Below, one piece after another: positions 32,990 through 40,021 of a stretch of DNA of 49,178 bases (position 1 is its first letter; every line of letters begins with the position of its first letter). A program made the position numbers and the translations under genes. This stretch comes from CAYVLA01 sp964549615 [NCBI: uncultured Thermococci archaeon] (GTDB taxonomy: Archaea; CAYQAE01; CAYVLA01), in NCBI GenBank assembly GCA_964549615.1, contig CAZJVP010000019.1, forward strand, positions 1 through 49,178. Direction: 5' to 3'. The notes under the pieces are model-generated. The model saw nothing but the letters and a program-made list of their open reading frames with translations. It did not search any database and was not told where the DNA came from.

Positions 32990-33517
32990 ATGGCAGCTGA
33001 TATGAAACCGGTTCCCCAGCCTACGCCCGGGCCCCCGCCTGTGGCGCCTGCCCCGCAACCGCCAACCGATTACCTGTCCAAGCCCAGGGGCGACTTCCTG
33101 AGCAGGTTCATAGCCTGGCTGATCGACGTGATCATTCTCGGCATCATCCAGGTCATCATCGGGACCATCATCGGCGTGCCGCTGCTTTTCTCCAGGATTC
33201 AAGCGATGCGGCCGTTCGATATGGCCTCTCGGTACAGCGGTGCAAGCGTGCTGAGCCTGTTGATCGGAATAGCCTACTACGTATACTTCTGGGGCACCAC
33301 CGGTGCGACGCCGGGGAAGATGGCACTCGGCTTGAAGGTCATCGGGACGGACGGGACGATGCCGATCGGCTACGTGCGGGCATTCATACGCTACATAGGG
33401 TACATCGTTTCGACAATAGTCTGCTTGCTCGGCTACGTGCTGATCCTGGTTGACGAGCAGAAGCAGGGGCTGCATGACAAGATCGCCTCAACATACGTCG
33501 TGAAGTCACAAACGTAA
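32990..33517 (+). CDS. RDD-family membrane protein
   Basis: 175 residues. A proline-rich cytoplasmic N-terminus (residues 7-28) precedes the RDD domain: RFIAWLIDVIIL with the family Arg and Asp, a second hydrophobic region (VLSLLIGIAYYVYFWG), the TPGKMALGLKVI loop and a third helix (IVSTIVCLLGYVLIL), ending in QGLHDKIASTYVV. The function of RDD proteins is poorly defined; some act in ion exchange. A strong hairpin terminator follows directly after the stop. Confidence 0.85.
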   Translation: MAADMKPVPQPTPGPPPVAPAPQPPTDYLSKPRGDFLSRFIAWLIDVIILGIIQVIIGTIIGVPLLFSRIQAMRPFDMASRYSGASVLSLLIGIAYYVYFWGTTGATPGKMALGLKVIGTDGTMPIGYVRAFIRYIGYIVSTIVCLLGYVLILVDEQKQGLHDKIASTYVVKSQT

Positions 33518-33549
33518 GCTCCGGCGGGCTGCTTGCCGGAGCGTTTTTT
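33518..33549 (+). terminator. Hairpin and T-run after the RDD gene
   Basis: Perfect 8-bp stem GCTCCGGC / GCCGGAGC (33518-33525 and 33535-33542), a 9-base loop and TTTTTT at 33544-33549. It starts at the base after the stop codon. This is the form of a bacterial intrinsic terminator; archaeal polymerase stops at T-runs, with hairpins less often used. Confidence 0.8.
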
Positions 33550-33895
33550 GCCGATTCGGCCCCCAGCATCATAACTGTGGAGGTCGCACGGCATCAGGGG
33601 TTCGAGCGAGTTGAGCTTGCATGAACATTTCAGGTTCCGTTGAGTACGGTCGAAGGCCGGCCGGCATGCGCAACGCCTTCCAGGCACCTTTGCGGCAGGA
33701 ACTCCGCACGGTTGGTACTTGACGTCCACCGTCAAGCCTTGTGCGCCGACAGCAGACCGGGAGGCGGTGGGACCGCCACTGGCCGCAGGACTCGTCTGGC
33801 ATGGATGCTGAGAATCGGCAGGGCAGTCACCACGCTCAACGGGTGTTCATCTTCGCCGCGTCGCAGCGCCCTGCCAACTTTTCCGCCGGCACCCG
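33550..33895. other. Spacer between the RDD terminator and the DUF2085 gene
   Basis: About 345 bases. Several overlapping open frames have no family features and the GC content is ordinary. I see no RNA gene or repeat. Confidence 0.4.
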
Positions 33896-34408
33896 TCAGC
33901 TGCGGAGACTTGGCGGTGGGCGTTTCCTCCGGACGTGTAGGACGCTCGACACGGCAGATTCCGCTTCGGGCGCGACGTAGAACGCCAGTGCTAGGCCGAA
34001 GAGGAAGCCCGTCAAGGCCCTGAGCGAATTGGTGCTGGAACGAAGGCCGAGAAGCTGCGTCCCGCCGTCGACCACGAGGGGGAACGCGGCGATGAACAGG
34101 AATCGGGGCCTCGGAACGGGTGGGGATCCGATGGCGGGATACAGTACCGATGTCACGAGCACTCCAAGGTAGAGGAAGGTGCATCTTGTGCACACGGCGA
34201 GGGGGCTTCCCTTGATGGCGAGGGACCTTTCTGGGTCCTGATGGCAGACCCAGGAGAAGATGAAGTAGACCGGCCCGGACAGGGGCCTGAGGCCTTCGGC
34301 TGAGGCAAGAAGCGGCGCCGCTACGATCATGGAAAGCCAAAGCAATAGCGCAAGGAGGTAGACGAGGTATCGGCGACTCGGCCGTCGCGCGCGCATGCGC
34401 ACCGCCAT
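33896..34408 (-). CDS. DUF2085 family membrane protein
   Basis: About 170 residues with four or five membrane helices. The conserved heart is FSWVCHQDPERSLAIKG followed by LAVCTRCTFLYLG, where His and Cys could bind metal. The function is unknown. I preferred the ATG at 34408 because the next upstream ATG (34432) falls within the shared TATA element. It is divergent from the phosphatase-like gene. Confidence 0.8.
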   Translation of the reverse strand: MAVRMRARRPSRRYLVYLLALLLWLSMIVAAPLLASAEGLRPLSGPVYFIFSWVCHQDPERSLAIKGSPLAVCTRCTFLYLGVLVTSVLYPAIGSPPVPRPRFLFIAAFPLVVDGGTQLLGLRSSTNSLRALTGFLFGLALAFYVAPEAESAVSSVLHVRRKRPPPSLRS

Positions 34409-34429
34409 CCGCTTTGTGCCGTGGGCTTG

Positions 34430-34439
34430 CATTTATATC
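34430..34439. promoter_or_regulatory. Shared bidirectional TATA element
   Basis: CATTTATATC reads as a box A on both strands. It lies 22-32 bases before the DUF2085 ATG at 34408 on one side and 23-32 bases before the ATG at 34462 on the other, so both genes could be leaderless from one TBP site. Confidence 0.6.
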
Positions 34440-34461
34440 TGGCTCGCTAGGCCGAGCCGCG

Positions 34462-35283
34462 ATGGGCCGGGTGGACATGAGGTTTTTGGCGCCAACGGTC
34501 TGCGAGGTATTCGGCGTCAGGAAGCCTCAATCCTGTGAGGGAGGGGCCTTGCCCGAGATCGTCCGCGACATGGGCCACCCCCGTCGCCTGGTCACGGTCG
34601 TGCTCGATGGCCTTGGAACCGAGGCGCTTGAGGCGCATGCGGACAGTTGCCCTAATCTCAGGTCCATCTCGAGGCTGCACTACCTTGAGATTCGGGCCGT
34701 GCGTCCGCCCAAGACGCCAGTCAACTTCGCAACGATGGCCACTGGAGCCTCCCAGCGCGTTCACGGGGTTTCCGAGAAAACCGATCCGCTTCGGGTGGAG
34801 ACGATCTTCCGGGTCTTGGAGGAATCAGGCATTTCGACCTGCGTGGCCGGGCGCCAGTCGGGGAGCCCTGCCCACCTTTTCTCGGGGCTCGCCAGGCATC
34901 GCGCGATCGCCGGCACGAATACCGATGCCGAGGTCCTCGAGCTAGTTCTAGATGCCCTGCGTCACCGCAAGCCGGGATTCACGTTGGTCCAGTTCCTGGA
35001 CATCGATGAGGCCGAGCACGAAGCGGGCCCCTTCGGCGAGGCAGTTCGCGATGCGGTCCTGGGCACCGACGTCAGGCTCGGGAGATTGGCGAAAGCCGTC
35101 GCAGCGGAGGGCGGAGGCATGGTCGTGTTGGCCGACCACGGCCAGCACGAGGTCGTCGTGGGACATGGAGACAGAGCTGTGACCAGGGGAAAGCACGACG
35201 GCACATCGCCGCAGGACTTCCTCGTTCCCCTCGTTTGGTGTAACCCGGACGAGCTTGCGGCCCTGGTGGAAACCGCAGCGTAG
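34462..35283 (+). CDS. Alkaline-phosphatase-superfamily nucleotide pyrophosphatase/phosphodiesterase-like protein
   Basis: Metal-dependent hydrolase fold. Predicted metal and nucleophile residues are in VLDGLG (Asp), TPVNFATMATG (nucleophilic Thr), DIDEAEHEAG (Asp, His), LADHGQHE (Asp-His) and GKHDG (His), in the order of the type I phosphodiesterase/phosphopentomutase group. At 273 residues it is compact, with the cap mostly lacking. The substrate is unknown; it has no signal peptide, so it is cytoplasmic. The ATG at 34462 is set by the shared TATA element. Confidence 0.75.
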   Translation: MGRVDMRFLAPTVCEVFGVRKPQSCEGGALPEIVRDMGHPRRLVTVVLDGLGTEALEAHADSCPNLRSISRLHYLEIRAVRPPKTPVNFATMATGASQRVHGVSEKTDPLRVETIFRVLEESGISTCVAGRQSGSPAHLFSGLARHRAIAGTNTDAEVLELVLDALRHRKPGFTLVQFLDIDEAEHEAGPFGEAVRDAVLGTDVRLGRLAKAVAAEGGGMVVLADHGQHEVVVGHGDRAVTRGKHDGTSPQDFLVPLVWCNPDELAALVETAA

Positions 35284-35321
35284 CACCAACGAAGCCCTGG
35301 GCCGCCTTTGGGGGGAACGAT

Positions 35322-35329
35322 ACATATTT
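35322..35329 (+). promoter_or_regulatory. Box A (TATA) of the six-hairpin protein gene
   Basis: ACATATTT, 49-56 bases before the ATG at 35378, after the end of the phosphatase gene. Confidence 0.5.
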
Positions 35330-35377
35330 CCTTACGGCGCCCCACCCTATGCCTCCGAACGCCAGACAGGGTCCCCG

Positions 35378-36532
35378 ATGATCGACGTCAAGAAAGTCGA
35401 CCAAGCGTCCAAGATGGCCGCAAGGTGGCTTCTCAAGTCCAGCCAGATAACGGACAGGCACGATCCCAATCTCGGGGCATTCAGGACCGAGTATGAACTC
35501 GCCGAAGGGACGCTGTGCCTGAGCAGGGAGGCTTGGCATACATCCGAGGCCATCAGGGCGCTTCTCAGGATCCATGCACGAACTGGAAACCCCGCGTGGA
35601 AGGATTCCGCGGTGCTGGCCGGAAGATACCTCGAGTCGATCCAGTGCACTGCGGCGGATGGCAACGAAGCGGGGTCGCTGTGGAAGCCGTGGCTGCAGGG
35701 CAAGGATCCCCTCTCCGTGTCGATGAACTATCGGGCCATAGCCGGGCTCCTTGAGCTGTACTCAACGACCGGCGCATCACGCTACCTGGAAAGTTCCAAG
35801 GCGATAGTCGACTGGTTCATCAAGAGGGTCTATCGGGGCGGGGGCACGCACCTTGACCGCTTCTTTCCCGACAAGAGGGCGTTCGGGTGGCCTCGCAGCC
35901 ACATCCTCGACGGGGGGTCCTTCGTGAGGCTGCACGACCTTACCCGCGAGGAAAGGTATGCCGGGATCGTCAGGGACCAGGTTGACGGCCTGATCTCATC
36001 CCTTGAGCCCGAGGGAACCTTCTCGTGCATGCACACGCCGAGGATGGAGAAGGAAGCCGAAGATAGCACCGGCAAGATCCCATCCAGGGGAATGTATTGG
36101 CATCTCGTATCGATGCTCATGGTGCAGCTCAAGCGGGGAAGCGCTCGAGTCATGGAAGGTCTCAACGCCGCGGCGGCCCTCATGAGGGACCTGCAGGACC
36201 CCGACGGATTCCTTTCGCAGGCGTACGCGCTGCAAGGCAGGGCCGAATTTCGACCTGAGCCTGACGGCGCGGCGACCGCGATGTTTGCCTTCATCTGGAT
36301 GAAGATGCATGAGCTCTCGGGCGAGGAAGCCTACCGGCAGAGCGCCGAGAAGGCTCTCCTCTGGATGATGAGGTCGCAGTTCGTCTCACACAGGGAGGCC
36401 GGCGCTTTCGGGGCCTTCTTCCAAGAAAGGAGGATCCACGATGGGCGGCCCACCAACTACCTTGGAGGCCTCGCCTCGATCTACGGAATACTGGCATGCG
36501 AGGAGTATCTCAGGCTCTATGGCGGAGGGTAG
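35378..36532 (+). CDS. Six-hairpin (alpha/alpha toroid) glycosidase-like protein
   Basis: 384 residues with repeating pairs of amphipathic helices, each ending near small aromatic-rich loops (AWHTSEAIRALLRIH, MNYRAIAGLLELY, MYWHLVSMLMVQL, TNYLGGLASIYGIL). This is typical of six-hairpin glycosidases, epimerases or polysaccharide lyases. No signal peptide is seen, so it would act in the cytoplasm. The exact family is not identified. The ATG at 35378 follows the box A; the upstream open frame overlaps the phosphatase gene. The ABC-type ATPase gene follows 18 bases downstream and is probably cotranscribed. Confidence 0.65.
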   Translation: MIDVKKVDQASKMAARWLLKSSQITDRHDPNLGAFRTEYELAEGTLCLSREAWHTSEAIRALLRIHARTGNPAWKDSAVLAGRYLESIQCTAADGNEAGSLWKPWLQGKDPLSVSMNYRAIAGLLELYSTTGASRYLESSKAIVDWFIKRVYRGGGTHLDRFFPDKRAFGWPRSHILDGGSFVRLHDLTREERYAGIVRDQVDGLISSLEPEGTFSCMHTPRMEKEAEDSTGKIPSRGMYWHLVSMLMVQLKRGSARVMEGLNAAAALMRDLQDPDGFLSQAYALQGRAEFRPEPDGAATAMFAFIWMKMHELSGEEAYRQSAEKALLWMMRSQFVSHREAGAFGAFFQERRIHDGRPTNYLGGLASIYGILACEEYLRLYGGG

Positions 36533-36550
36533 AAGGGAGCAAAGAAGGGA

Positions 36551-37258
36551 GTGGCGATGCGGAGGAAGTCCGTGGCGCAGCTCGTCGGCGTCGAGAAGAG
36601 TTATCGGATCGGGGGGATCGAGGTTCACGCGCTGAAGGGTGTAACCCTGTCCTTCTTCTCGGGCGAGTTCGCGTCCGTGGTCGGGTCGACGGGGTCGGGC
36701 TGGCCAACCTTGCTCAGCATCATCGCGTGCCTGTCCAGGCCGAGCTCGGGGCGGGTCGTCGTGGCCGGGACTAACGTCACCCGGGCCGGGGAGGACCAAC
36801 TGGACGAGCTTCGGCTGAGGAAGATCGGTTTCCTTTCACAGGCGTTCAACCTGATCCCGAACATGACGGCGTTTGAGAACATCGAGCTTGCCCTGCGGAT
36901 GGCTGGGACGGTTGACGGGTCCATCGAGGAGAAGGTCGGCGAGATGCTCTCGAGCGTGGGCCTCGAGGGGAAGGAGACCGAGATTCCGAGGAAGCTATCA
37001 AGGCTCGAGGCCATTCGCCTCGCGATCGCCAAGAGCCTAGCCAACGACCCGGTTCTGCTGGTCTGCGATGATCCGACCGCCAACCTCGAGGACGAGGAGG
37101 CGGCCCAGATCATAGGGCTGCTGGGGAAGTTTAACCAAGAAATGGGAACCACCGTCGTGCTTGGGACGGGAAACTTGGAGATCGCTGCGCGCACAAAGCG
37201 GGTCATCGGCATGGCGAACGGAAGGACCGTTCCGGCTGCGTCGCTCGAGGACGATTGA
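36551..37258 (+). CDS. ABC-type ATPase homologue with all catalytic motifs lost
   Basis: By overall sequence this is a LolD/MacB-type ABC ATPase (KIGFLSQAFNLIPNMTAFENIELAL is nearly canonical, Q-loop kept). The catalytic signatures are not. Walker A reads GSTGSGWPT (residues 45-53, with Trp-Pro for Lys-Ser), the signature LSGGQ reads LSRLE, Walker B reads LLVCDDPT with Asp instead of catalytic Glu, and the switch His is replaced (VLGTGN for VVTHD). The ORF is intact. No permease gene is adjacent. It may bind but not hydrolyse nucleotide, or have turned into a regulator. A short open frame runs on after it and is not assigned. Confidence 0.8.
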   Translation: MAMRRKSVAQLVGVEKSYRIGGIEVHALKGVTLSFFSGEFASVVGSTGSGWPTLLSIIACLSRPSSGRVVVAGTNVTRAGEDQLDELRLRKIGFLSQAFNLIPNMTAFENIELALRMAGTVDGSIEEKVGEMLSSVGLEGKETEIPRKLSRLEAIRLAIAKSLANDPVLLVCDDPTANLEDEEAAQIIGLLGKFNQEMGTTVVLGTGNLEIAARTKRVIGMANGRTVPAASLEDD

Positions 37259-37611
37259 GGCTGGAAGGAGGCGTCCGGGCTCCGGGGGTTTCGTGCCAAT
37301 CTTGGTTATGCACGCCACATGTCCATTTTGGGGTTTCGGCGGCGCTGAGCAAGAGCAAGCTGGCGGTTGATCCGGCCGAACTGAGAGCATTCATGGAGCG
37401 CGGCGGCCTCCTTGCAACGGCGAGGGTCCGCATGCAAGGGACATCAGGGACCGGCCGTCCATGGATGTACGCTTCGAGCAGGCCTGCAGCTTCTGGGTCG
37501 TTCCGCCGATTTGGGCCAGTTCGATCCGATGTGTCTTGGTCTTTTCTCTCGCGTTCGACCCTCACATAACATTTTTGTATCGATCTGAACCAATTTAATA
37601 CGGGATCGCCG
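37259..37611 (+). other. Spacer between the ABC-like gene and the toxin-antitoxin pair
   Basis: About 350 bases. An open frame starting at a TTG that overlaps the ABC-like stop (37255-37569) includes a plausible helix (VDPAELRAFMERGGLLATAR) but then turns low in complexity, and I do not call it a gene. The last 60 bases are AT-richer and hold the toxin-antitoxin promoter. Confidence 0.35.
37593..37600 (+). promoter_or_regulatory. Box A (TATA) of the toxin-antitoxin pair
   Basis: ATTTAATA, only 12-19 bases before the TTG at 37612; the real start may be a later codon, or the second T-rich block at 37571-37580 may be used. Confidence 0.4.
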
Positions 37612-37908
37612 TTGGCCGTCACCGTAACAACAAGGGTCGAGAAAGACTTGGCAAAGGCAATCGACGAGATCGCCAAGCAGGAGGGCATGGACCGGTCAAC
37701 CATCATACGCAGGTTCTTGTCGCAGGCGGTAAGGGGTTGGCTTATGCAGACGGCCCTGAGGAAGTACGAGGAAGGTGCCATCACATTGTGGCAAGCCGCC
37801 GAGCAATGCGGGCTCTCTCTCTGGCAGATCATCGAGGAGGCAAGAGCCAGGGGAATCCGTTCACCGTACTCGCTCGAGGACCTCAGGGAAGATTTGAGGG
37901 CTTTGTAG
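37612..37908 (+). CDS. UPF0175 family antitoxin with ribbon-helix-helix N-terminus
   Basis: 98 residues. The N-terminus (VTVTTRVEKDLAKAIDEIAKQEG, then DRSTIIRRFLSQAV) is a ribbon-helix-helix DNA-binding fold; the rest is the UPF0175 helical domain (YEEGAITLWQAAEQCGLSLWQIIEEARARG). UPF0175 proteins pair with PIN-like toxins. It likely binds its own promoter and neutralises the toxin. Start is TTG at 37612. The toxin ATG follows the stop codon with no gap. Confidence 0.85.
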   Translation: MAVTVTTRVEKDLAKAIDEIAKQEGMDRSTIIRRFLSQAVRGWLMQTALRKYEEGAITLWQAAEQCGLSLWQIIEEARARGIRSPYSLEDLREDLRAL

Positions 37909-38424
37909 ATGAAGCCTGCCGTCTCTAACGCGACCCCTCTCATCTACCTCGCTGGGATTGGGAGGTTGGATCTGCTCAGGGTGATTTTTGGGAAGGTGTT
38001 GATTCCGGAAGAGGTCAAACGGGAGGTTGTCGACGAGGGGAAGAGGCTGGGGAGACCGGACGCCTGGGTGATCGAGAAGGCGTTGGAAGATGGATGGATC
38101 GAGGTGCACGCTGCCAAGGCGATCCATCTGCCTGTCGCTCTCCACCCTGGGGAACAGGCGGCAGTCTCCCTGGCAAAGCAGAAGGGGGTCAAGGTCGTGC
38201 TCATGGATGAACCATCGGCGAGGTTGGCGGCTAGTTTGTCGGGCCTTGAACCTCGGGGGACATTGTATGTGCTTTTGCAAAGTCTGAGGCAGAATGAGTT
38301 GGATCTGGACGGGTTTCTAGAAGTTCTTTGCCGTCTGATTGAGAAGGGGTATCGCTTGCGTGAGGAGGTCTATCTTGAGGTCGTTAGGAGGGCAAGAGGG
38401 ATAGCGGAGCGCAAGGGTCCATGA
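37909..38424 (+). CDS. DUF3368 PIN-like toxin
   Basis: 171-residue protein of the DUF3368 group, related to PIN-domain ribonucleases. Acidic or polar active-site positions appear in VSNATPLIYLAGIG, IPEEV, LHPGEQAAV and LMDEPSARLAA. As in many DUF3368 proteins, the first acidic position is Asn. It probably cleaves RNA when free of the antitoxin encoded directly upstream; the ATG abuts the antitoxin stop codon. Confidence 0.85.
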   Translation: MKPAVSNATPLIYLAGIGRLDLLRVIFGKVLIPEEVKREVVDEGKRLGRPDAWVIEKALEDGWIEVHAAKAIHLPVALHPGEQAAVSLAKQKGVKVVLMDEPSARLAASLSGLEPRGTLYVLLQSLRQNELDLDGFLEVLCRLIEKGYRLREEVYLEVVRRARGIAERKGP

Positions 38425-38518
38425 GGACGTGACCCATTATCGGGGACGGGCCCCGTTGCATTCCTGATGCCGAGAACAGAGAGCCACTCGTATCAGCGTT
38501 CGGCCGCCGGACGGGATC

Positions 38519-38971
38519 CTAAGTCCGCGCGCCCGCATGGACACGTTCGAGGTGGCCCCGTCGCGAGCCCGGCCTCATCTTGCTGGAGAACTGGATGTAC
38601 CTTGTTGTGGTTTCGGGGGCGTGGCCGTGTTCGATGCCCCTGGGCGTTACGATCAGGTCCCCCGGACCGACCTGGTACTGCTTTGTGCTTCCATCTCCCG
38701 AGCGCAGGGTGACGACCGTGGTTCCCTCGATGAAAAGCCAGTACTCGTCGAAGTCATGGTAGTGTAGGCCCGCAGGCCTGTCGGGCGGCAGGGCGAAGAT
38801 GTGGATCGAACCAACGTCCACCTCGTCCAATATTCCGGTCAACTCGGGCGTGGGCCGCTCTCCCTTGCCAAGTCTAACGACGCATGCGTCCAGGGCTATC
38901 TTCGGCCATTCGTCCCGGCCGTCTGAGGGGCGGGGATTCACGTTGGGCTTGGATCTTGCTTCGGGACCCAT
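38519..38971 (-). CDS. Cupin-domain protein
   Basis: Single-domain cupin of 150 residues. The metal site is GLHYHDFDEYWLFIEG (His, His, Glu) with the second half in PGDLIVTPRGIEHGH (His). It is cytoplasmic. Many such proteins are sugar isomerases, dioxygenases or regulators; nothing here narrows the choice. The gene stands alone. Confidence 0.85.
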   Translation of the reverse strand: MGPEARSKPNVNPRPSDGRDEWPKIALDACVVRLGKGERPTPELTGILDEVDVGSIHIFALPPDRPAGLHYHDFDEYWLFIEGTTVVTLRSGDGSTKQYQVGPGDLIVTPRGIEHGHAPETTTRYIQFSSKMRPGSRRGHLERVHAGART

Positions 38972-39016
38972 ATCCGATCATCTCCGATCGATCGTTGCCG
39001 ACTATCTTGGGATCGT

Positions 39017-39026
39017 GGTTAAGTAT
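39017..39026 (-). promoter_or_regulatory. Box A (TATA) of the cupin gene
   Basis: AGATACTTAA on the minus strand, about 46-55 bases before the ATG at 38971. Confidence 0.5.
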
Positions 39027-39227
39027 CTTTTGAGCGGGAAAGGAGGGCGAGGCTGAGGCCTGCTCCACAGCCAGTGTCTTTGGACGCTCGTTCCCTTTCT
39101 TCGTCCGATCTTCGAGCCTGTCTCCGAGCTGCCCTGGGCCCTCGTCTCTTGGCGAGGCGTGCTGCCTGGGCGAGTGCGCGTGCACGCCGCAAAAGCTTTT
39201 TCTTGTCTGGGATGAGGCCTGGCGCGG

Positions 39228-39812
39228 GTGATATCATTGAAGAGCATCAAAGGGACCCAAACGGAGAAAGCCTTGCTGGCGTCCTTCGCCGGGGAGTGCC
39301 AGGCCCGGACGCGCTACACGTTTTTCGCGTCGAAGGCGAAGAAGGAAGGCTATGAACAGATAGCTGCGATATTCCTCGAAACCGCAGATAACGAGAAGGA
39401 GCACGCGCAAGTCTTCTTCGAGTACCTGAAGGGTGGAGAGGTCGAGATCACGGCATCCTATCCGGCAGGGATCATCGGGACTACGGCCGAGAACCTCCTG
39501 GCCGCCGCTGAAGGGGAGAAGATGGAGTGGGGGACCCTTTACCCGAACTTCGCGGAGCTGGCAGAGAAGGAGGGCTTCCCCGAGGTTGCGGGCAGCTTTA
39601 AGGAGATCGGCGAGGTTGAAGAATACCACGAGAGGAGGTACCGGAAGCTGCTGGACAACGTCAATAAGGGGCGGGTCTTCAAGAGGGACAAGCCTGTGAA
39701 ATGGAAATGCCGCAACTGCGGCTACGTCCACGAGGGTCCGGAAGCTCCCAAGGTTTGCCCGGCCTGCCAGCATCCTCAGAGCTACTACGAGCTGTGGGTC
39801 GAGAACTACTGA
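39228..39812 (+). CDS. rbr: Rubrerythrin
   Basis: Di-iron protein reducing peroxide in the cytoplasm of anaerobes. The four-helix domain supplies FAGECQARTRYTFF, ETADNEKEHAQ, AEGEKMEW and EIGEVEEYHERRY, giving the Glu and ExxH ligands. The C-terminal rubredoxin-like site is CRNCGY with CPACQ (about 164-182). At 194 residues it is complete. The GTG at 39228 or the TTG three codons later can start it. It suggests an anaerobic host that meets oxygen. Confidence 0.95.
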   Translation: MISLKSIKGTQTEKALLASFAGECQARTRYTFFASKAKKEGYEQIAAIFLETADNEKEHAQVFFEYLKGGEVEITASYPAGIIGTTAENLLAAAEGEKMEWGTLYPNFAELAEKEGFPEVAGSFKEIGEVEEYHERRYRKLLDNVNKGRVFKRDKPVKWKCRNCGYVHEGPEAPKVCPACQHPQSYYELWVENY

Positions 39813-40021
39813 GTTGCCCAAGGGGAATCGCGCTGGAACCCGGTCGCTCGTCGGGGTGGCTCCGCGAACGACGACTTCGACAAGACGGCCAACATGCTAC
39901 CGCCGGATGCCGGCAGGGCGGCCGACGGCGGCAGACACGGGCGGGCAAAACATGGACGGGAGGCGCGAGTAAGCGGCGTGCAGGCTAGCGGAGTTGTTGG
40001 CGCGTCAGCGCTAGGCAGAAC

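Noticed and set aside
33550-33895. Possible RNA gene near a GGTTCGAG string
   Set aside because: The surrounding bases do not form a T-arm or acceptor stem.
37255-37569. Open frame overlapping the ABC-like stop
   Set aside because: One plausible helix but the rest is low in complexity and no family is recognised; left as spacer.
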